A stretch of 64,000 bases of DNA, taken from positions 248,001 to 312,000 of the forward strand of contig NZ_JACHXR010000002.1 in assembly GCF_014192275.1 (NCBI RefSeq). The letters are read 5' to 3'. Below, in pieces: positions 45,078 to 56,404 of the stretch. This DNA is from Halomonas stenophila. Its GTDB lineage: Bacteria; Pseudomonadota; Gammaproteobacteria; Pseudomonadales; Halomonadaceae. Position 1 is the first letter of the stretch, and every line of letters begins with the position of its first letter. The position numbers and the translations under genes are program-made. The notes below the pieces were generated by a model. The model was not told where the DNA came from. It worked only from the letters and a program-made list of their open reading frames with translations, and ran no database searches.

Positions 45078-46541
45078 TCAACTGCTCGGGGGGACCAGGT
45101 CGAAGAGGCCGCTCTCGGCCTCTCCGGGGAGCCGGGCGTTGAGCTGGTGGAACTGCTGCTGGCTGCGGTCCACGTAGGCGAGGATCTCGTAATAGCGGCG
45201 GATATTGCGGACATAGATGACCGGTTCGCCGCCCCGTGCATAGCCGTGCCGCGTCTGGCTGAACCATTCGCGCTCCTGGAGCAGCGGCAGGGCGTCGCGC
45301 ACGTCCGCCCAGGCGTCGGGGTCGCCGCCTCGGCTCTCTACGAGGCGGCGGGCATCGTAGAGGTGGCCGAGGCCGACGTTGTAGGCGGCCAGCGCCATGA
45401 ACAAGCGGTCTTCCCCGGTGATCGACTCGGGCAGGCGGTCCTTCAACCCGCGAAGGTAGCGCGCCCCGCCGCCGATGCTCTGGGCCGGGTCGAGCCGGTT
45501 GTCGACGTCCATCTCCGCGGCGGTGGCGTTGGTCAGCATCATCAGGCCGCGCACGCCGGTCGGTGAGGTGGCGCGGGGGCGCCAGTGGGATTCCTGGTAG
45601 CCCACTGCGGCGAGCAGTTTCCAGTCGAAGCCCGAGCCCCGTGCCGCCTCGCGGAACAGCGCGGTGTAGTCCGGCAGGCGGGCGTGGACATGGCCGATGA
45701 AGGTGCGGGCGCCGACGTACTCCAGGTAGTTGTCGCGGCCGAAGTAGCGGGTCTCGAGGCGCTCGAGCAGGCCGCTGCCCTGGAGCTGGTCGAGGAAGCG
45801 ATTGGCCTCGCGGACCAGGCCGAGCCCCTGGCCGGCGGGGAAGGCCCAGGCCAGGGAGAGCGGCTTGCCGAGGCGGAAGCCGTCCTCCACCTCGGGAAAG
45901 AACAGGCGGTTGAGGCGAAACTGGTGCTCGAAGACCACGGCGGCATCCAGGCGACCGTCGGCCACCTGGCCCAGCAATGCCGCCACTTCCATGTCGTCGG
46001 ACTCCTTCCAGCCGAGATGGGGGTGCTCGGCCTGCAGCTCGCGCATCACCCGGTCGGTCCCGGTGTCGCTGAGGGTGCCGATCTCCAGTCCCGCCAGGTC
46101 GTCGATGCCCTGCGGTGGCGGCAGCCCGCGGCGATAGACCAGCAGCGGCTGCAGCGGCATGATCGGCCGGCTGAACAGCAGGCCCGGCTGGGTCGGGTCC
46201 AGGGGCAGGGCGGCGGCACCCAGGTCCCCCTCCTCGCGGACCGCCTCCAGGACGCCGGCGATATTGTGGTCGGCGTCGAGGGTCAGGCTGACGCCCAGGT
46301 GGTCGGCGAAGCGGCGCATCAGCTCGTACTCGAAGCCGGTGGGGCCCTCGCGCCCCTCGTAATAGGTGGTGGGGGTGTTGCGGGTCTGGATGCTGAGGAA
46401 GTCCCGCTCGCGCACGGCCTCCAGGTGCGGCCCCGGCGAGCGGTCCGGCGGGTCGGGGACCAGGCCGAGCAGCAGGAGGGCGCACAGGGTCAGGTAGCCT
46501 CGCCGGTGGCGGCGGAGGTGGGCGAACAGGGATGCAGGCAT
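45078..46541 (-). CDS. mltF: Membrane-bound lytic transglycosylase F
   Basis: Peptidoglycan-cleaving enzyme of 487 aa. N-terminal signal/lipoprotein-like segment ([15 protein letters not shown], with a Cys at the 20th residue but no strict lipobox), then a solute-binding SBP3 domain (about 45-270; [15 protein letters not shown]) and an SLT domain (about 290-455). The catalytic Glu317 lies in VGYQESHW, followed by [12 protein letters not shown] and [10 protein letters not shown]. Two-domain order and length match E. coli MltF (518 aa, Glu314). Divergent from purL. Confidence 0.92.
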   Translation of the reverse strand: MPASLFAHLRRHRRGYLTLCALLLLGLVPDPPDRSPGPHLEAVRERDFLSIQTRNTPTTYYEGREGPTGFEYELMRRFADHLGVSLTLDADHNIAGVLEAVREEGDLGAAALPLDPTQPGLLFSRPIMPLQPLLVYRRGLPPPQGIDDLAGLEIGTLSDTGTDRVMRELQAEHPHLGWKESDDMEVAALLGQVADGRLDAAVVFEHQFRLNRLFFPEVEDGFRLGKPLSLAWAFPAGQGLGLVREANRFLDQLQGSGLLERLETRYFGRDNYLEYVGARTFIGHVHARLPDYTALFREAARGSGFDWKLLAAVGYQESHWRPRATSPTGVRGLMMLTNATAAEMDVDNRLDPAQSIGGGARYLRGLKDRLPESITGEDRLFMALAAYNVGLGHLYDARRLVESRGGDPDAWADVRDALPLLQEREWFSQTRHGYARGGEPVIYVRNIRRYYEILAYVDRSQQQFHQLNARLPGEAESGLFDLVPPSS

Positions 46542-46698
46542 GGGCGCGGTGGGCAGCGACGGGAGGCTCCACCTTACCCAGCCGCCGGTCGGCTGTCATC
46601 CATGCCGATTTCTCGCGACCGGTGCTTTCCAGTATCATGTGCGCTCGTTGCCGCCGGCCGCGGCCCCGTCATTCCGCTTGTTTCAGAGGCCCCAGGAT

Positions 46699-49600
46699 AT
46701 GCTCGAACTGCGTGGTGCGCCCGCCTTATCCGCTTTCCGTCATGCCAAGCTGCTGGCCGCCCTGCGTGCCGCCGTTCCCGAGGTCGAGGCACTCACCGCC
46801 GACTATCTGCACTTCGTCGATCACGAGGGCGACCTGGCCGGCGAGGACCGGCGCCTGCTCGAGCGGTTGCTGGACTATGGCCCGAGCCGGGACGAGGACG
46901 CCGCCGCCGGCGAGGGCCGGCTGTTCCTGGTGATACCCCGCATCGGCACCCAGTCGCCCTGGTCCTCCAAGGCCACCGATATCGCGCACAACTGCGGCCT
47001 GACCCGGATCCGGCGCCTGGAGCGGGGCATCGCCTACCGGGTGAGCTTCGCCGGCACCCTCTCCGAGGCGGCCTTCGAGACCGTCACCGCGCTGCTCCAC
47101 GACCGCATGACCGAGGCGGTGCTGTTCGACGCCTCGGATGCCGCGCGGCTGTTCGCCCATCACGAGCCGGCGCCGCTCGGCCAGGTGGATATCCTCGCCG
47201 GCGGTCGCGCCGCCCTGGAGGCCGCCAACGTCGAGCTGGGCCTGGCGCTCGCCGAGGACGAGATCGACTACCTGTACGAGGCCTTCCAGGGGCTCGAGCG
47301 CAATCCCTCGGATGTCGAGCTGATGATGTTCGCCCAGGCCAACTCCGAGCACTGCCGCCACAAGATCTTCAACGCCGACTGGGTAGTGGACGGCGAGGCC
47401 CAGCCGCGCTCGCTGTTCAAGATGATCAAGAACACCTACGAGGCCTCGCCGGACGACATCCTCTCCGCCTACAGCGACAACGCCGCGGTGATTCGTGGCA
47501 GCCAGGCGGGCCGCTTCTTCGCCGCACCGCTGACCGGCGGCGCCGCCGAGCGCGCCGTCTACGGCACCCATCGGGAGCCGGTGAACATCCTGATGAAGGT
47601 GGAGACCCACAACCACCCCACGGCCATCGCCCCGCACCCGGGGGCGGCCACCGGGGCCGGCGGCGAGATCCGCGACGAGGGCGCCACCGGCATCGGCGGC
47701 AAGCCCAAGGCGGGCCTGACCGGCTTCACCGTCTCCAACCTGCGCATCCCCGAATTCGTCCAGCCCTGGGAGGCCTTCGACTACGGCAAGCCCGAGCGCA
47801 TCGTCAGCGCCCTGGACATCATGCTGGAGGGGCCCATCGGCGGCGCCGCCTTCAACAACGAGTTCGGCCGGCCCAACCTGGCCGGCTACTTCCGCAGCTA
47901 CGAGCAGGAGGCCCTGGGCGGTGAGGGCATCGAGCGCCGCGGCTACCACAAGCCGATCATGCTGGCCGGCGGCTACGGCAACATCCGCGAGGAGCACGTC
48001 GAGAAGGGCGAGATTCCCGTCGGCGGCAAGCTGATCGTGATGGGCGGTCCGGCGATGCTGATCGGCCTGGGCGGCGGGGCGGCCTCCTCGATGGCCTCCG
48101 GCGCGTCCAGCGCCGACCTCGACTTCGCCTCGGTGCAGCGCGACAACCCCGAGATCGAGCGCCGCGTCCAGGAGGTCATCGACCGCTGCTGGGCGCTGGG
48201 CGGCGACAACCCGATCCGCTTCATCCACGACGTGGGCGCCGGCGGCCTCTCCAACGCCCTGCCGGAGCTGGTCAAGGACGGCGAGCGGGGCGGGCGCTTC
48301 GAGCTGCGCGAGGTGCCCAACGCCGAGCCGGGCATGAGCCCGCTGGAGATCTGGTGCAACGAGGCCCAGGAGCGCTACGTGCTGGCCGTGGCCCCGGAGG
48401 ACCTGGCGACCTTCGACGCCCTGTGTCGGCGCGAGCGCTGCCCCTACGCGGTGGTCGGCGAGGCCATCGAGGTTCACCACCTGGAGGTCCGTGACGGCCA
48501 CTTCTCGACCCAGCCGGTGGACCTGCCGATGAGCGTGCTGTTCGGCAAGCCGCCGAAGATGCAGCGCGAGTTCACCCGCGAGCGCCGCGAGATGCCCGGC
48601 GTGATGCTCGACAACCTGGACCTGCGCGAGGCCATGGACCGGGTGCTGCGCCTGCCCACCGTGGCCGCCAAGAACTTCCTGATCACCATCGGCGACCGCT
48701 CCATCACCGGCCAGGTGGCCCGCGACCAGATGGTCGGCCCCTGGCAGGTGCCGGTGGCCGACGTGGCCGTGACCACGGCGACCTTCGATACTCATGCCGG
48801 AGAGGCCATGGCCATGGGCGAGCGCCCGCCGGTGGCGCTGATCGACCCCGCGGCCAGCGCCCGCCTGGCGGTGGCCGAGACCATCACCAACCTGGCCGCC
48901 GCGCCGATCGCCAAGCTCGGCGACATCAAGCTCTCCGCCAACTGGATGAGCGCGGCCAGCCATCCCGGCGAGAACCAGGCGCTGTATGACGCCGTGCATG
49001 CCGTGGGCATGGAGCTGTGTCCGGCACTGGGCATCGCGGTGCCGGTGGGCAAGGACTCCATGTCCATGCGTACCGCCTGGGAGGAAGAGAACGGCAAGGG
49101 CGAGCGCGAGGAGAAGAGCGTCACCGCGCCGCTGTCGCTGGTGACCACCGGCTTCGCCCCGGTCACCGATGCCATGCGCACCCTGACCCCGCAGATCAAC
49201 CTGGAGCAGGACGAGTCCGACCTGATCCTGGTCGACCTGGGCGGTGGCCGCAATCGCCTCGGCGGCTCGGCGCTGGCCCAGGTGTATGGCCAGGTGGGCG
49301 ACGCCTGCCCGGACCTGGACGACCCGGAGGACCTCAAGGCCTTCTTCTCGGTGATTCAGGGCCTCAACGCCGACGGCAAGCTGCTGGCCTATCACGACCG
49401 CAGCGACGGCGGCCTGCTGGTCACCCTGCTGGAGATGGCCTTCGCCGCCCATGCCGGCCTCGAGATCAAGCTCGACTGGCTGATCGACGAGCCCACCGAG
49501 GCCTTCAATGCGCTGTTCGCCGAGGAGTTGGGGGCGGTCATCCAGGTCTCGCGGCAGTACACCGAGGCGGTGCTGGCGCAGTTCGCCGCGGCGGGCCTCG

Positions 49601-50637
49601 AGACCTGCGGCGTGATCGCCCGGCCGCGCTACGACGACCAGGTGCGGGTGACCCTGTTCGAGGAGCCGCTGCTCGAGACCACCCGCCTGCTGGCCCAGCG
49701 CACCTGGACGGAGACCAGCTATCGCATGCAGGCGCTGCGCGACAACGCCGACTGCGCCAAGAGCGAGTTCGACGGCCTGCTCGATGGTCGCGACCCCGGC
49801 CTCTCGGCGGTGCCGACCTTCGACGTCGACGAGGACATCGCCGCCCCCTTCGTCAACACCGCCAAGCCGGCGGTGGCGGTGCTGCGCGAGCAGGGCGTCA
49901 ACGGCCACCTGGAGATGGCCTGGGCCTTCGACCAGGCCGGCTTCGAGGCGGTGGACGTGCACATGAGCGACATCCTCGAGGGGCGGGTGTCTCTGGAGGA
50001 CGTCAAGGGCCTGGTGGCCTGTGGCGGCTTCTCCTACGGCGACGTGCTGGGCGCCGGCGGCGGCTGGGCCAAGTCGGTGCTGTTCAATGCGCGTGCCCGG
50101 GAGCAGTTCGCCGGCTTCTTCGCCCGCGACGACAGCTTCTCCCTGGGGGTCTGCAACGGCTGCCAGATGCTCGCCCAGCTCAAGGAGCTGATCCCCGGCG
50201 CCGAGGACTGGCCGCGCTTCGTGCGCAACGAGTCGGAGCAGTTCGAGGCCCGGGTGGCCATGGTGCGGGTGGAGGAGAGCCCGTCGATCCTGCTCGCCGG
50301 CATGGAGGGCTCGCGGTTGCCGATCGCCGTGGCCCACGGGGAGGGGCGCGCCGAATTCCGCGACAGCGCCCACCTGCGCGGCATGCAGGGCAGCGCCCAG
50401 GTGGCGCTGCGCTATGTGGACAACTATGGCCAGGTCACCACCCGCTATCCGGCCAATCCCAACGGCTCGCCGTCGGGGATCACCGGCCTGACCACCCCGG
50501 ACGGCCGGGTGACCATCATGATGCCGCACCCGGAGCGTGTGGTGCGGGCGGTGACCAACTCCTGGCGGCCGGCCGAGTGGACCCGCGACGGGGCCTGGAT
50601 GCGCCTGTTCCGCAACGCCCGGCGCTGGCTGGGCTGA
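46699..50637 (+). CDS. purL: Phosphoribosylformylglycinamidine synthase
   Basis: Fourth step of purine synthesis: FGAR plus glutamine to FGAM. Large single-chain form of 1312 aa (E. coli 1295). N-terminal PurS-like domain, linker [18 protein letters not shown]-binding FGAM synthase domains ([43 protein letters not shown] split across the two halves), and the C-terminal glutaminase with [16 protein letters not shown] and nucleophile Cys1152 in GVCNGCQML; His/Glu in [10 protein letters not shown]. Start ATG 46699. Ends before a strong terminator. Confidence 0.96.
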   Translation: MLELRGAPALSAFRHAKLLAALRAAVPEVEALTADYLHFVDHEGDLAGEDRRLLERLLDYGPSRDEDAAAGEGRLFLVIPRIGTQSPWSSKATDIAHNCGLTRIRRLERGIAYRVSFAGTLSEAAFETVTALLHDRMTEAVLFDASDAARLFAHHEPAPLGQVDILAGGRAALEAANVELGLALAEDEIDYLYEAFQGLERNPSDVELMMFAQANSEHCRHKIFNADWVVDGEAQPRSLFKMIKNTYEASPDDILSAYSDNAAVIRGSQAGRFFAAPLTGGAAERAVYGTHREPVNILMKVETHNHPTAIAPHPGAATGAGGEIRDEGATGIGGKPKAGLTGFTVSNLRIPEFVQPWEAFDYGKPERIVSALDIMLEGPIGGAAFNNEFGRPNLAGYFRSYEQEALGGEGIERRGYHKPIMLAGGYGNIREEHVEKGEIPVGGKLIVMGGPAMLIGLGGGAASSMASGASSADLDFASVQRDNPEIERRVQEVIDRCWALGGDNPIRFIHDVGAGGLSNALPELVKDGERGGRFELREVPNAEPGMSPLEIWCNEAQERYVLAVAPEDLATFDALCRRERCPYAVVGEAIEVHHLEVRDGHFSTQPVDLPMSVLFGKPPKMQREFTRERREMPGVMLDNLDLREAMDRVLRLPTVAAKNFLITIGDRSITGQVARDQMVGPWQVPVADVAVTTATFDTHAGEAMAMGERPPVALIDPAASARLAVAETITNLAAAPIAKLGDIKLSANWMSAASHPGENQALYDAVHAVGMELCPALGIAVPVGKDSMSMRTAWEEENGKGEREEKSVTAPLSLVTTGFAPVTDAMRTLTPQINLEQDESDLILVDLGGGRNRLGGSALAQVYGQVGDACPDLDDPEDLKAFFSVIQGLNADGKLLAYHDRSDGGLLVTLLEMAFAAHAGLEIKLDWLIDEPTEAFNALFAEELGAVIQVSRQYTEAVLAQFAAAGLETCGVIARPRYDDQVRVTLFEEPLLETTRLLAQRTWTETSYRMQALRDNADCAKSEFDGLLDGRDPGLSAVPTFDVDEDIAAPFVNTAKPAVAVLREQGVNGHLEMAWAFDQAGFEAVDVHMSDILEGRVSLEDVKGLVACGGFSYGDVLGAGGGWAKSVLFNARAREQFAGFFARDDSFSLGVCNGCQMLAQLKELIPGAEDWPRFVRNESEQFEARVAMVRVEESPSILLAGMEGSRLPIAVAHGEGRAEFRDSAHLRGMQGSAQVALRYVDNYGQVTTRYPANPNGSPSGITGLTTPDGRVTIMMPHPERVVRAVTNSWRPAEWTRDGAWMRLFRNARRWLG

Positions 50638-50655
50638 TCTCCCGCGCCAGCCGAC

Positions 50656-50695
50656 ACGCCGACGCCCGGACCATGGTCCGGGCGTCGGCGTTTTC
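50656..50695. terminator. Terminator after purL
   Basis: Perfect 18-base-arm palindrome 50656-50673 / 50674-50691 (arm begins ACGCCGACGCCCGG), followed by TTT. It should also serve the convergent zinc-ribbon gene, which ends at 50713. Confidence 0.85.
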
Positions 50696-50712
50696 GACAG
50701 GGGAAAACGGGG

Positions 50713-50925
50713 TCAGGAGGCGCCGTCACCGCTGGGCGATTCCCGCTTCAGTTGCGCCTCCAGGTCATCGAGGAGGTGGCGGAACTGGGCCTGGAAGTAG
50801 TCGTGGCGGCCGAAGTCGTGACCGCAGCCATCGCAATAGACGTGATACTGATCATGGCGCCCCGGCGGGAACCGCTTCACTCGGCTGCCGCACTTGGGGC
50901 ATTCGGGGCGGGTCTTCGCTTTCAT
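50713..50925 (-). CDS. Small zinc-ribbon protein
   Basis: Protein of 70 aa beginning MKAKTRPECPKCG, start behind AGGAGAGG. Two CxxC pairs, CPKC and CDGC, 19-20 residues apart, form a four-cysteine zinc ribbon. The rest is a charged helix (FRHLLDDLEAQLKRE). No family name known to me. Such proteins may bind nucleic acid or a partner protein. Confidence 0.7.
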   Translation of the reverse strand: MKAKTRPECPKCGSRVKRFPPGRHDQYHVYCDGCGHDFGRHDYFQAQFRHLLDDLEAQLKRESPSGDGAS

Positions 50926-51237
50926 ATGCGCCTCTCCTGTCTCGACGATGGGCGATCCAATCGCCCGGGGCTTACCCCTAGGTATCATGGCTGGTCGCGT
51001 TTTGGTCAAGTGACGACCGTTGAATGCCGACTTATGGAGGATCCTTCCATCAAGGCTTGCGCTACCCCGCTGGCGGTCTGCAAGAGCGCCGCGGGGCGCC
51101 GGCATGGGGACCGGGAGCCCGTGACGGAGTGTGAGGCGGATGCATGAAAGACTGAGCCTGCGCTGCTAAGCGGCAGCGCCCCTGACGCGGCCGCCCGCGG
51201 CCGGTAAGATGGCGCTCCCATGCCTCGAGGTGCCGCC
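50926..51237. other. Intergenic region between the zinc-ribbon gene and radD
   Basis: About 310 bases without a supported gene. Promoters for both divergent genes should lie here. A 37-codon frame from ATG 51034 to 51147 has GGAGG only after its start, no recognisable motif and is not called. A small GCGCTGC / GCAGCGC hairpin lies near 51158-51178. Confidence 0.45.
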
Positions 51238-53031
51238 ATGACCGAAGCCGCCACCCCCACCCTGCGTCCCTATCAGCGCCAGGCAGTCGCCCGGGTGGTG
51301 GAGCACTTCCGCGTCACCGACGACCCCGCGGTGGTGGTGCTGCCCACCGGCAGCGGCAAGTCGCTGGTGATCGCCGAGCTGGCGCGCCTGGCCCGCGGCC
51401 GGGTGCTGGTGCTGGCCCATGTGCGCGAGCTGGTCGAGCAGAACCACGCCAAGTACCTGGCCTACGGGCTCGAGGCCGACATCTTCAGCGCCGGCCTGGG
51501 CCGCAAGGAGGCAGCCCGTCAGGTGGTGTTCGGCTCGGTGCAGTCGGTGGTGAGAAACCTCGAGCGCTTCGACGACGATGCCTTCACCCTGCTGGTGATC
51601 GACGAGTGCCATCGGGTCTCGCTGGAGGAGGACTCCAGCTATCGTCGGGTCATCGCTCACCTGCGCGAGCGCAACCCGCGACTCAAGGTGCTGGGCCTGA
51701 CCGCCACGCCTTATCGGCTGGGGCAGGGCTTCCTCTATCACCGCCACTACCACGGCATGGTGCGTGGCGCCGAGGACTGCTTCTTCCGCGACTGCGTCTT
51801 CGAGCAGCCGCTGCGGCTGATGGTCAAGCAGGGCTATCTCGCCGCCCCCCGCCTGGTCGACGCCGCCGTGGAGCGTTACGACTTCTCTGTGTTGGCGCCG
51901 GGCAGCGGCGACCTGTTCCAGGAGGCGGAGCTGAACCGGGTGGTGGCCGGCCATCGCGCGACCCCGTCGATCATCGAGGAAGTGGTCGCGCGCGGCGCCG
52001 AGCGAGCCGGGGTGATGCTCTTCGCCGCCAGCGTGGCCCACGCCGAGGAGATCCTCGGCTACCTGCCGGCCGGCGAGGCGGCGCTGATCACCGGGGCCAC
52101 CCCTGCCGCCGAGCGCGAGGCGGTCATCGCCGCCTTCAAGGGCCGGGAGCTCAAGTACCTGGTCAACGTGGCGGTGCTGACCACCGGCTTCGATGCGCCC
52201 CACGTGGACCTGATCGCCATCCTGCGTCCCACCGAATCGGTGGGCCTCTACCAGCAGATCGTCGGCCGCGGCCTGCGCCTCGCCCCCGGCAAGGCCGATT
52301 GCCTGATCCTCGACTATGCCGGCAATCCCTGGGACCTCTATGCCCCCGAGGTGGGCAGCCCCAGGCCCGCGGCGGACACCGAGCCGGTGCAGGTCGAGTG
52401 CCCCCAGTGCGGCCACGCCAACCTGTTCTGGGGGCGGCGCGACGGCGAGCTGGTCATCGAGCACTTCGGGCGGCGCTGCCAGGGGCTGGTGGAAGATGAC
52501 GAGGGTCGGCAGGGCGCGGCCTCGGGCGCCCCTCTCAGGCAGTGCGACTTCCGCTTTCGCTTCAAGGTCTGCGATCAGTGCGGCGCCGAGAACGATACCG
52601 CCGCGCGGCGCTGCCACGGCTGCGAGGCGCTGCTGGTGGATGCCGACGACAAGCTGCGCGAGGCGCTCAAGCTGCGCGACGCCCGGGTGCTGCGCGTCTC
52701 CGGCATGGAACTTCAGGCCACCGTCAACGGCCGCGGCCTGCCGCGGCTCAAGGTCGTCTACCATGACGAGGACGGCGCCACCCTCAGCGAGTGGTTCGCC
52801 CTGGAGACCCCGGCCCAGCGCGGCGCCTTCGCCGCGGTCTTCCTGCGCGAGCACCTGCGGGCGCCGGGCAGTCGCTGGTCGCCGACCACGCCGGAGGAGG
52901 TGGTCCGCGAGCAGCGCCGGCTGCGGGCGCCGGACTTCGTCATCGGCCGCCAGGTCGGTCGGCACTGGCAGGTGCGACGCAAGCTCTTCGACTACACCGG
53001 GCGCCATCGCCTCGCCGCCGAGGCCGAGTGA
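51238..53031 (+). CDS. radD: RadD-type SF2 helicase
   Basis: DNA repair helicase-like ATPase of 597 aa (E. coli RadD/YejH 586). Start ATG 51238 with GAGG upstream; ATG 51220 possible. Motifs: LRPYQRQAV, Walker [13 protein letters not shown] box (IDECHR), [19 protein letters not shown] and [11 protein letters not shown]-terminal zinc ribbons [11 protein letters not shown] and CDQCG...CHGC, as in RadD. RadD works with SSB and RecA in double-strand break repair and template-switch control. Followed by scpA after a short gap. Confidence 0.9.
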   Translation: MTEAATPTLRPYQRQAVARVVEHFRVTDDPAVVVLPTGSGKSLVIAELARLARGRVLVLAHVRELVEQNHAKYLAYGLEADIFSAGLGRKEAARQVVFGSVQSVVRNLERFDDDAFTLLVIDECHRVSLEEDSSYRRVIAHLRERNPRLKVLGLTATPYRLGQGFLYHRHYHGMVRGAEDCFFRDCVFEQPLRLMVKQGYLAAPRLVDAAVERYDFSVLAPGSGDLFQEAELNRVVAGHRATPSIIEEVVARGAERAGVMLFAASVAHAEEILGYLPAGEAALITGATPAAEREAVIAAFKGRELKYLVNVAVLTTGFDAPHVDLIAILRPTESVGLYQQIVGRGLRLAPGKADCLILDYAGNPWDLYAPEVGSPRPAADTEPVQVECPQCGHANLFWGRRDGELVIEHFGRRCQGLVEDDEGRQGAASGAPLRQCDFRFRFKVCDQCGAENDTAARRCHGCEALLVDADDKLREALKLRDARVLRVSGMELQATVNGRGLPRLKVVYHDEDGATLSEWFALETPAQRGAFAAVFLREHLRAPGSRWSPTTPEEVVREQRRLRAPDFVIGRQVGRHWQVRRKLFDYTGRHRLAAEAE

Positions 53032-53116
53032 GCCGCGGCTTACCCTGGGCGGCGGCCCTTGGTAGACTGTGCGGTCGATCATTCGCCGACCCACCAGCCC
53101 GGAGGCCAGGCCCCGC

Positions 53117-54085
53117 GTGAGCGAGACGCCATCGTCCATCGAAGCGCCCGATGCCCCGCCGGGGGCCGGCGGCGCCGCGGCCGAGCCCGGTGCGGCGGAG
53201 CAGAGCGCGGCGGTGCTCGGCCGGCTGTTCGACGAGCCGATCACCCAGCTGCCCGAGGATCTCTACATCCCGCCGGAGGCGCTGCGGGTCTTCCTCGAGG
53301 CCTTCGAGGGGCCGCTGGACCTGCTGCTCTACCTGATTCGGCGGCAGAACCTGGATATCCTGGCCATCGACGTGGCCGCCATCACCCGCCAGTACATCGA
53401 GTACGTGGAGCTGATGAAGGCCATGGAGATCGAGCTGGCCGGCGAGTACCTGCTGATGGCGGCGATGCTCGCCGAGATCAAGTCGCGGACCCTGCTGCCC
53501 AAGCCGCCCAGGGAGGGCGGCGACGACGAGGAGGAAGACCCGCGGGCCGAGCTGATCCGCCGCCTGCAGGAGTACGAGCGGCTCAAGAACGCCGCCGAGG
53601 CGCTGGCCGAGCTGCCGCGGCTGGGTCGCGACTGGTTCCCGGCCCGGGCGGCCCTGCCGCCCCTGGAGTCGCGGGTGGTGCACCCGGACGTGGAACTCGA
53701 CGAGTTGCTGGGCGCGCTGGCCGGCATCCTGCGCCGCGCCGAGCTCAATCAGGCCCACCAGGTCAGCCGCGAGGTGCTGTCGACCCGGGAGCGCATGCTG
53801 GCGATCATGGAGCGCCTGCATCATGAGCACTACACCCCCTTCGAGGCGCTGTTCCGCCTCGAGGAAGGCCGCTCCGGGGTGGTCGTCACCTTCATGGCGA
53901 TCCTCGAGCTGGCCAAGGAGGCGATGATCGAGATCGTGCAGAACGCGCCACTCTCGCCGATCCATGTGCGGGCCCGGGTGGCCGCGGAGGAGGAGGGCGA
54001 CGAGGCGGCGGCGTTCGACGACACCGGCGAGGAGGGCGAGAGCGCCTTCGTGCCGCAGGACGACGATGGGAGCGAGCCGGCATGA
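53117..54085 (+). CDS. scpA: Segregation and condensation protein A
   Basis: Kleisin of the SMC-ScpAB condensin. GTG 53117 with GGAGG gives 322 aa; an upstream GTG at 53069 is less likely. Long Ala/Glu N-terminal lead, then the kleisin head FEGPLDLLLYLIRRQNLDIL, AGEYLLMAAMLAEIKSR split as GEYLLMAA and AEIKSRTLLP, and a C-terminal winged helix ending with FMAILELAKE. An acidic tail (about 295-322) follows. Overlaps scpB by ATGA. Confidence 0.93.
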   Translation: MSETPSSIEAPDAPPGAGGAAAEPGAAEQSAAVLGRLFDEPITQLPEDLYIPPEALRVFLEAFEGPLDLLLYLIRRQNLDILAIDVAAITRQYIEYVELMKAMEIELAGEYLLMAAMLAEIKSRTLLPKPPREGGDDEEEDPRAELIRRLQEYERLKNAAEALAELPRLGRDWFPARAALPPLESRVVHPDVELDELLGALAGILRRAELNQAHQVSREVLSTRERMLAIMERLHHEHYTPFEALFRLEEGRSGVVVTFMAILELAKEAMIEIVQNAPLSPIHVRARVAAEEEGDEAAAFDDTGEEGESAFVPQDDDGSEPA

Positions 54086-54972
54086 CCGCCATGGAATTCC
54101 CCGATGCCCTGGACGAGATCCTCGAGGCCGCCCTGCTGGCGGCGGGCGAGCCGCTCTCGCTGGAGCGCCTCGATGCGCTCTTCGACGACCACGAGCGCCC
54201 GCCGAGGCGAGCGCTGCGGGAGGCCCTGGGGCGGGTCGAGTTGCGTCACGAGCGCGGCGCCATGGAGCTGCTCGAGACCGCCTCGGGCTACCAGCTGCGC
54301 ATCCGGCCGCGACTCTCGCCCTGGGTGTCGCGGCTGTGGGACGAGCGCCCGCAGCGCTACTCCCGGGCGTTGCTCGAGACCCTGGCACTGATCGCCTATC
54401 GCCAGCCGGTGACCCGCGGCGACATCGAGGAGGTGCGCGGCGTCACGGTGAGCGGGTCGATCATGCGCACCCTGGTCGATCGCGGCTGGGTGCGGGTGGT
54501 GGGGCACCGGGACGTGCCGGGCCGTCCGGCGGTCTATGCCACCACCCGGGCCTTCCTCGACGACTTCGGCCTCAAGACCCTCGACGAGCTGCCGCCGATG
54601 CACGAGCTCAAGGGCTTCGATGCCCCCGAGGAGAGCCTCGAGGACGAGCCGCCGCCGCCCCAGCACGAGCTGCTGGCCCAGGCGGATGCCCCGCCGGAGG
54701 AATCGGGCGAGACGCCGGCGGCGGACGCTACACCAGACGACGCGACGTCGCCCGAGAGCGGCGACGCCGCCGCCGCGGAGGCCAGGGAGGCCGCCGCGGC
54801 CAGCGAGACGACGGCCGGGACGGCCGACGATTCCCACGCCGGGACGGCGTCAGCACGGACGGGCCTGAGCTTCGCCGACCTCGAGGCTCGCCTGTCCGAA
54901 CGTGCCCGGGGCCGCGTCGACGATGACGCTGCCGCGGGGGCGGAATCCACTACCAGCGAGACAGACGACTGA
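54082..54972 (+). CDS. scpB: Segregation and condensation protein B
   Basis: ScpA partner that binds the kleisin centre. The family core is residues 1-190 with two winged helices: [45 protein letters not shown] split as [12 protein letters not shown] and EEVRGV, and the GRPAVYATT block. The 296 aa are longer than most ScpB (about 200): the last about 100 residues are a low-complexity Ala/Glu/Asp tail, perhaps a halophile feature. Stop overlaps the rluB start (TGATG). Confidence 0.92.
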   Translation: MTAMEFPDALDEILEAALLAAGEPLSLERLDALFDDHERPPRRALREALGRVELRHERGAMELLETASGYQLRIRPRLSPWVSRLWDERPQRYSRALLETLALIAYRQPVTRGDIEEVRGVTVSGSIMRTLVDRGWVRVVGHRDVPGRPAVYATTRAFLDDFGLKTLDELPPMHELKGFDAPEESLEDEPPPPQHELLAQADAPPEESGETPAADATPDDATSPESGDAAAAEAREAAAASETTAGTADDSHAGTASARTGLSFADLEARLSERARGRVDDDAAAGAESTTSETDD

Positions 54973-55823
54973 TGAGCACCACCACCGAGAAACTGCAGAA
55001 GGTCCTGGCCCGGGCGGGCCTGGGGTCGCGCCGCGAGATGGAAGCCGCCATCGCCGACGGCCGGGTCAAGGTCAATGGCCAGGTGGCCACGTTGGGCGAC
55101 CGCATCGAGAGCCGCGATCGGGTGGCCCTCGATGACCGGCCGGTGACCCTGCGGGCCGCCGACGAGGTGCCGCGCCGGGTGATCATGTACAACAAGCCCG
55201 AGGGCGAGCTGTGCACCCGCAAGGACCCCGAGGGGCGTCGCACCGTCTTCGACCGGTTGCCACGCCTCAAGGGCGAGCGCTGGATCGCCATCGGCCGGCT
55301 GGACATCAACACCAGCGGGCTGTTGCTGTTCACCACCGACGGGGAGCTGGCCAATCGCCTGATGCATCCCTCCACCCAGATCGAGCGCGAGTACGCCGTG
55401 CGGGTCATGGGCGAGGTCAAGCCGGAGCAGCTCAAGGCCATGGTCGAGGGGGTGATGCTCGACGACGGCCCGGCTCGCTTCACCGATGTCCAGGAGTTCG
55501 GCGGCGAGGGCATCAACACCTGGTTCCACGTGGTGATCATGGAAGGCCGCAATCGCGAGGTGCGTCGGCTCTGGGAATCCCAGGGCCTGACGGTCAGCCG
55601 CCTCAAGCGGGTGCGCTACGGCAACATCTTCCTCGACAAGCGCGCCAAGGCCAGCGAGTGGGTGGAGCTCAGCCAGGACGAGATCGACGACCTGGCCGAG
55701 ATGGCCGGGCTGTCGCCCCGCAAGGTGCCGGAGCTGACGCCCGACGAGAAGAACCGCTGGAGCCGCGACAAGCACAAGCGCCGGCCGGTGCAGGCGATGC
55801 GCAAGCCCAAGGCACGTCGTTAG
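54972..55823 (+). CDS. rluB: 23S rRNA pseudouridine synthase B
   Basis: Modifies U2605 of 23S rRNA (E. coli numbering). 283 aa: S4 RNA-binding domain ([19 protein letters not shown]) and the RsuA/RluB catalytic core with Asp in [24 protein letters not shown] and [13 protein letters not shown]. Basic C-terminal tail ([18 protein letters not shown]), as in RluB rather than RsuA or RluE. Last gene of scpA-scpB-rluB, a common order. Confidence 0.93.
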   Translation: MSTTTEKLQKVLARAGLGSRREMEAAIADGRVKVNGQVATLGDRIESRDRVALDDRPVTLRAADEVPRRVIMYNKPEGELCTRKDPEGRRTVFDRLPRLKGERWIAIGRLDINTSGLLLFTTDGELANRLMHPSTQIEREYAVRVMGEVKPEQLKAMVEGVMLDDGPARFTDVQEFGGEGINTWFHVVIMEGRNREVRRLWESQGLTVSRLKRVRYGNIFLDKRAKASEWVELSQDEIDDLAEMAGLSPRKVPELTPDEKNRWSRDKHKRRPVQAMRKPKARR

Positions 55824-55874
55824 CGGGCGCCTGCCCCCGGCCGGGGAGGCGGGCGCCGGAAGGCAAAAAAGTCC

Positions 55875-55903
55875 TTGCCAGGCCGGGGGCATATCCGTAT
55901 TAT
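55875..55903 (+). promoter_or_regulatory. Sigma-70 promoter of the tRNA-Lys pair
   Basis: -35 TTGCCA (55875-55880), 17-base spacer, -10 TATTAT (55898-55903), then a C/G-rich discriminator (CTGCACCCG), as expected for a stringently controlled tRNA promoter. Transcription should start near 55910. Confidence 0.75.
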
Positions 55904-55919
55904 CTGCACCCGTTCGGAC

Positions 55920-55995
55920 GGGTCGTTAGCTCAGTTGGTAGAGCAGTTGGCTTTTAACCAATTGGTCGTAGGTTCGAATCCTACACGACCCACCA
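55920..55995 (+). tRNA. tRNA-Lys (anticodon TTT), copy 1
   Basis: 76 bases, CCA encoded. Acceptor GGGTCGT/ACGACCC, anticodon loop CTTTTAA, T arm GTAGG-TTCGAAT-CCTAC. Identical to the copy at 56037, separated by 41 bases. Confidence 0.97.
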
Positions 55996-56036
55996 TCCGA
56001 ACCTGAGACCATGGCGACTGAGCCGCCATGCGTTGC

Positions 56037-56112
56037 GGGTCGTTAGCTCAGTTGGTAGAGCAGTTGGCTTTTAACCAATTGGTCGTAGGTTCGAATCCTA
56101 CACGACCCACCA
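56037..56112 (+). tRNA. tRNA-Lys (anticodon TTT), copy 2
   Basis: Exact repeat of the gene at 55920, including CCA. No separate promoter seen, so both likely come from one precursor transcript. Confidence 0.97.
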
Positions 56113-56119
56113 GACATAG

Positions 56120-56150
56120 CGCCCCTGCCTCCCATGAGGCAGGGGCGTTC
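56120..56150 (+). terminator. Terminator of the tRNA-Lys transcript
   Basis: 12-bp perfect stem CGCCCCTGCCTC (56120-56131) / GAGGCAGGGGCG (56136-56147) with loop CCAT, followed by TTC. Confidence 0.85.
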
Positions 56151-56404
56151 TGCGTTCCGGGGGCAGGCGGCGCCGGCGCCGTTGTGCTTGCAACCCGGCC
56201 GAGACGGCGTCATCATCGGCGGGCGTCATGTTTCTCGCCCGGAGTGAATGAATCACGCGTTATCCGGTCTAGAATGGACGCGGGTCGGCCACGGCGGAAG
56301 ACGCGACGGTTGACCCTCTGGCGTGTCGCGGCGTGCGGAGTGCACGCGTGTCGGCACCTGGTGCAATGCAGGGGGAGCCCCTGCCGGTCACAGTGGTAGA
56401 CACG

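Noticed and set aside
46726..50529. Frame of over 1200 codons opposite purL
   Set aside because: Same shadow effect; purL is complete and conserved, and the antisense product is low complexity.
51034..51147. 37-codon frame between the zinc-ribbon gene and radD
   Set aside because: No ribosome site, no recognisable motif, and ordinary by chance in this composition.
55920..56112. Two-unit direct repeat read as a CRISPR-like array
   Set aside because: The repeats are complete tRNA-Lys genes with cloverleaf and CCA. No short repeat-spacer series was seen anywhere in the window.
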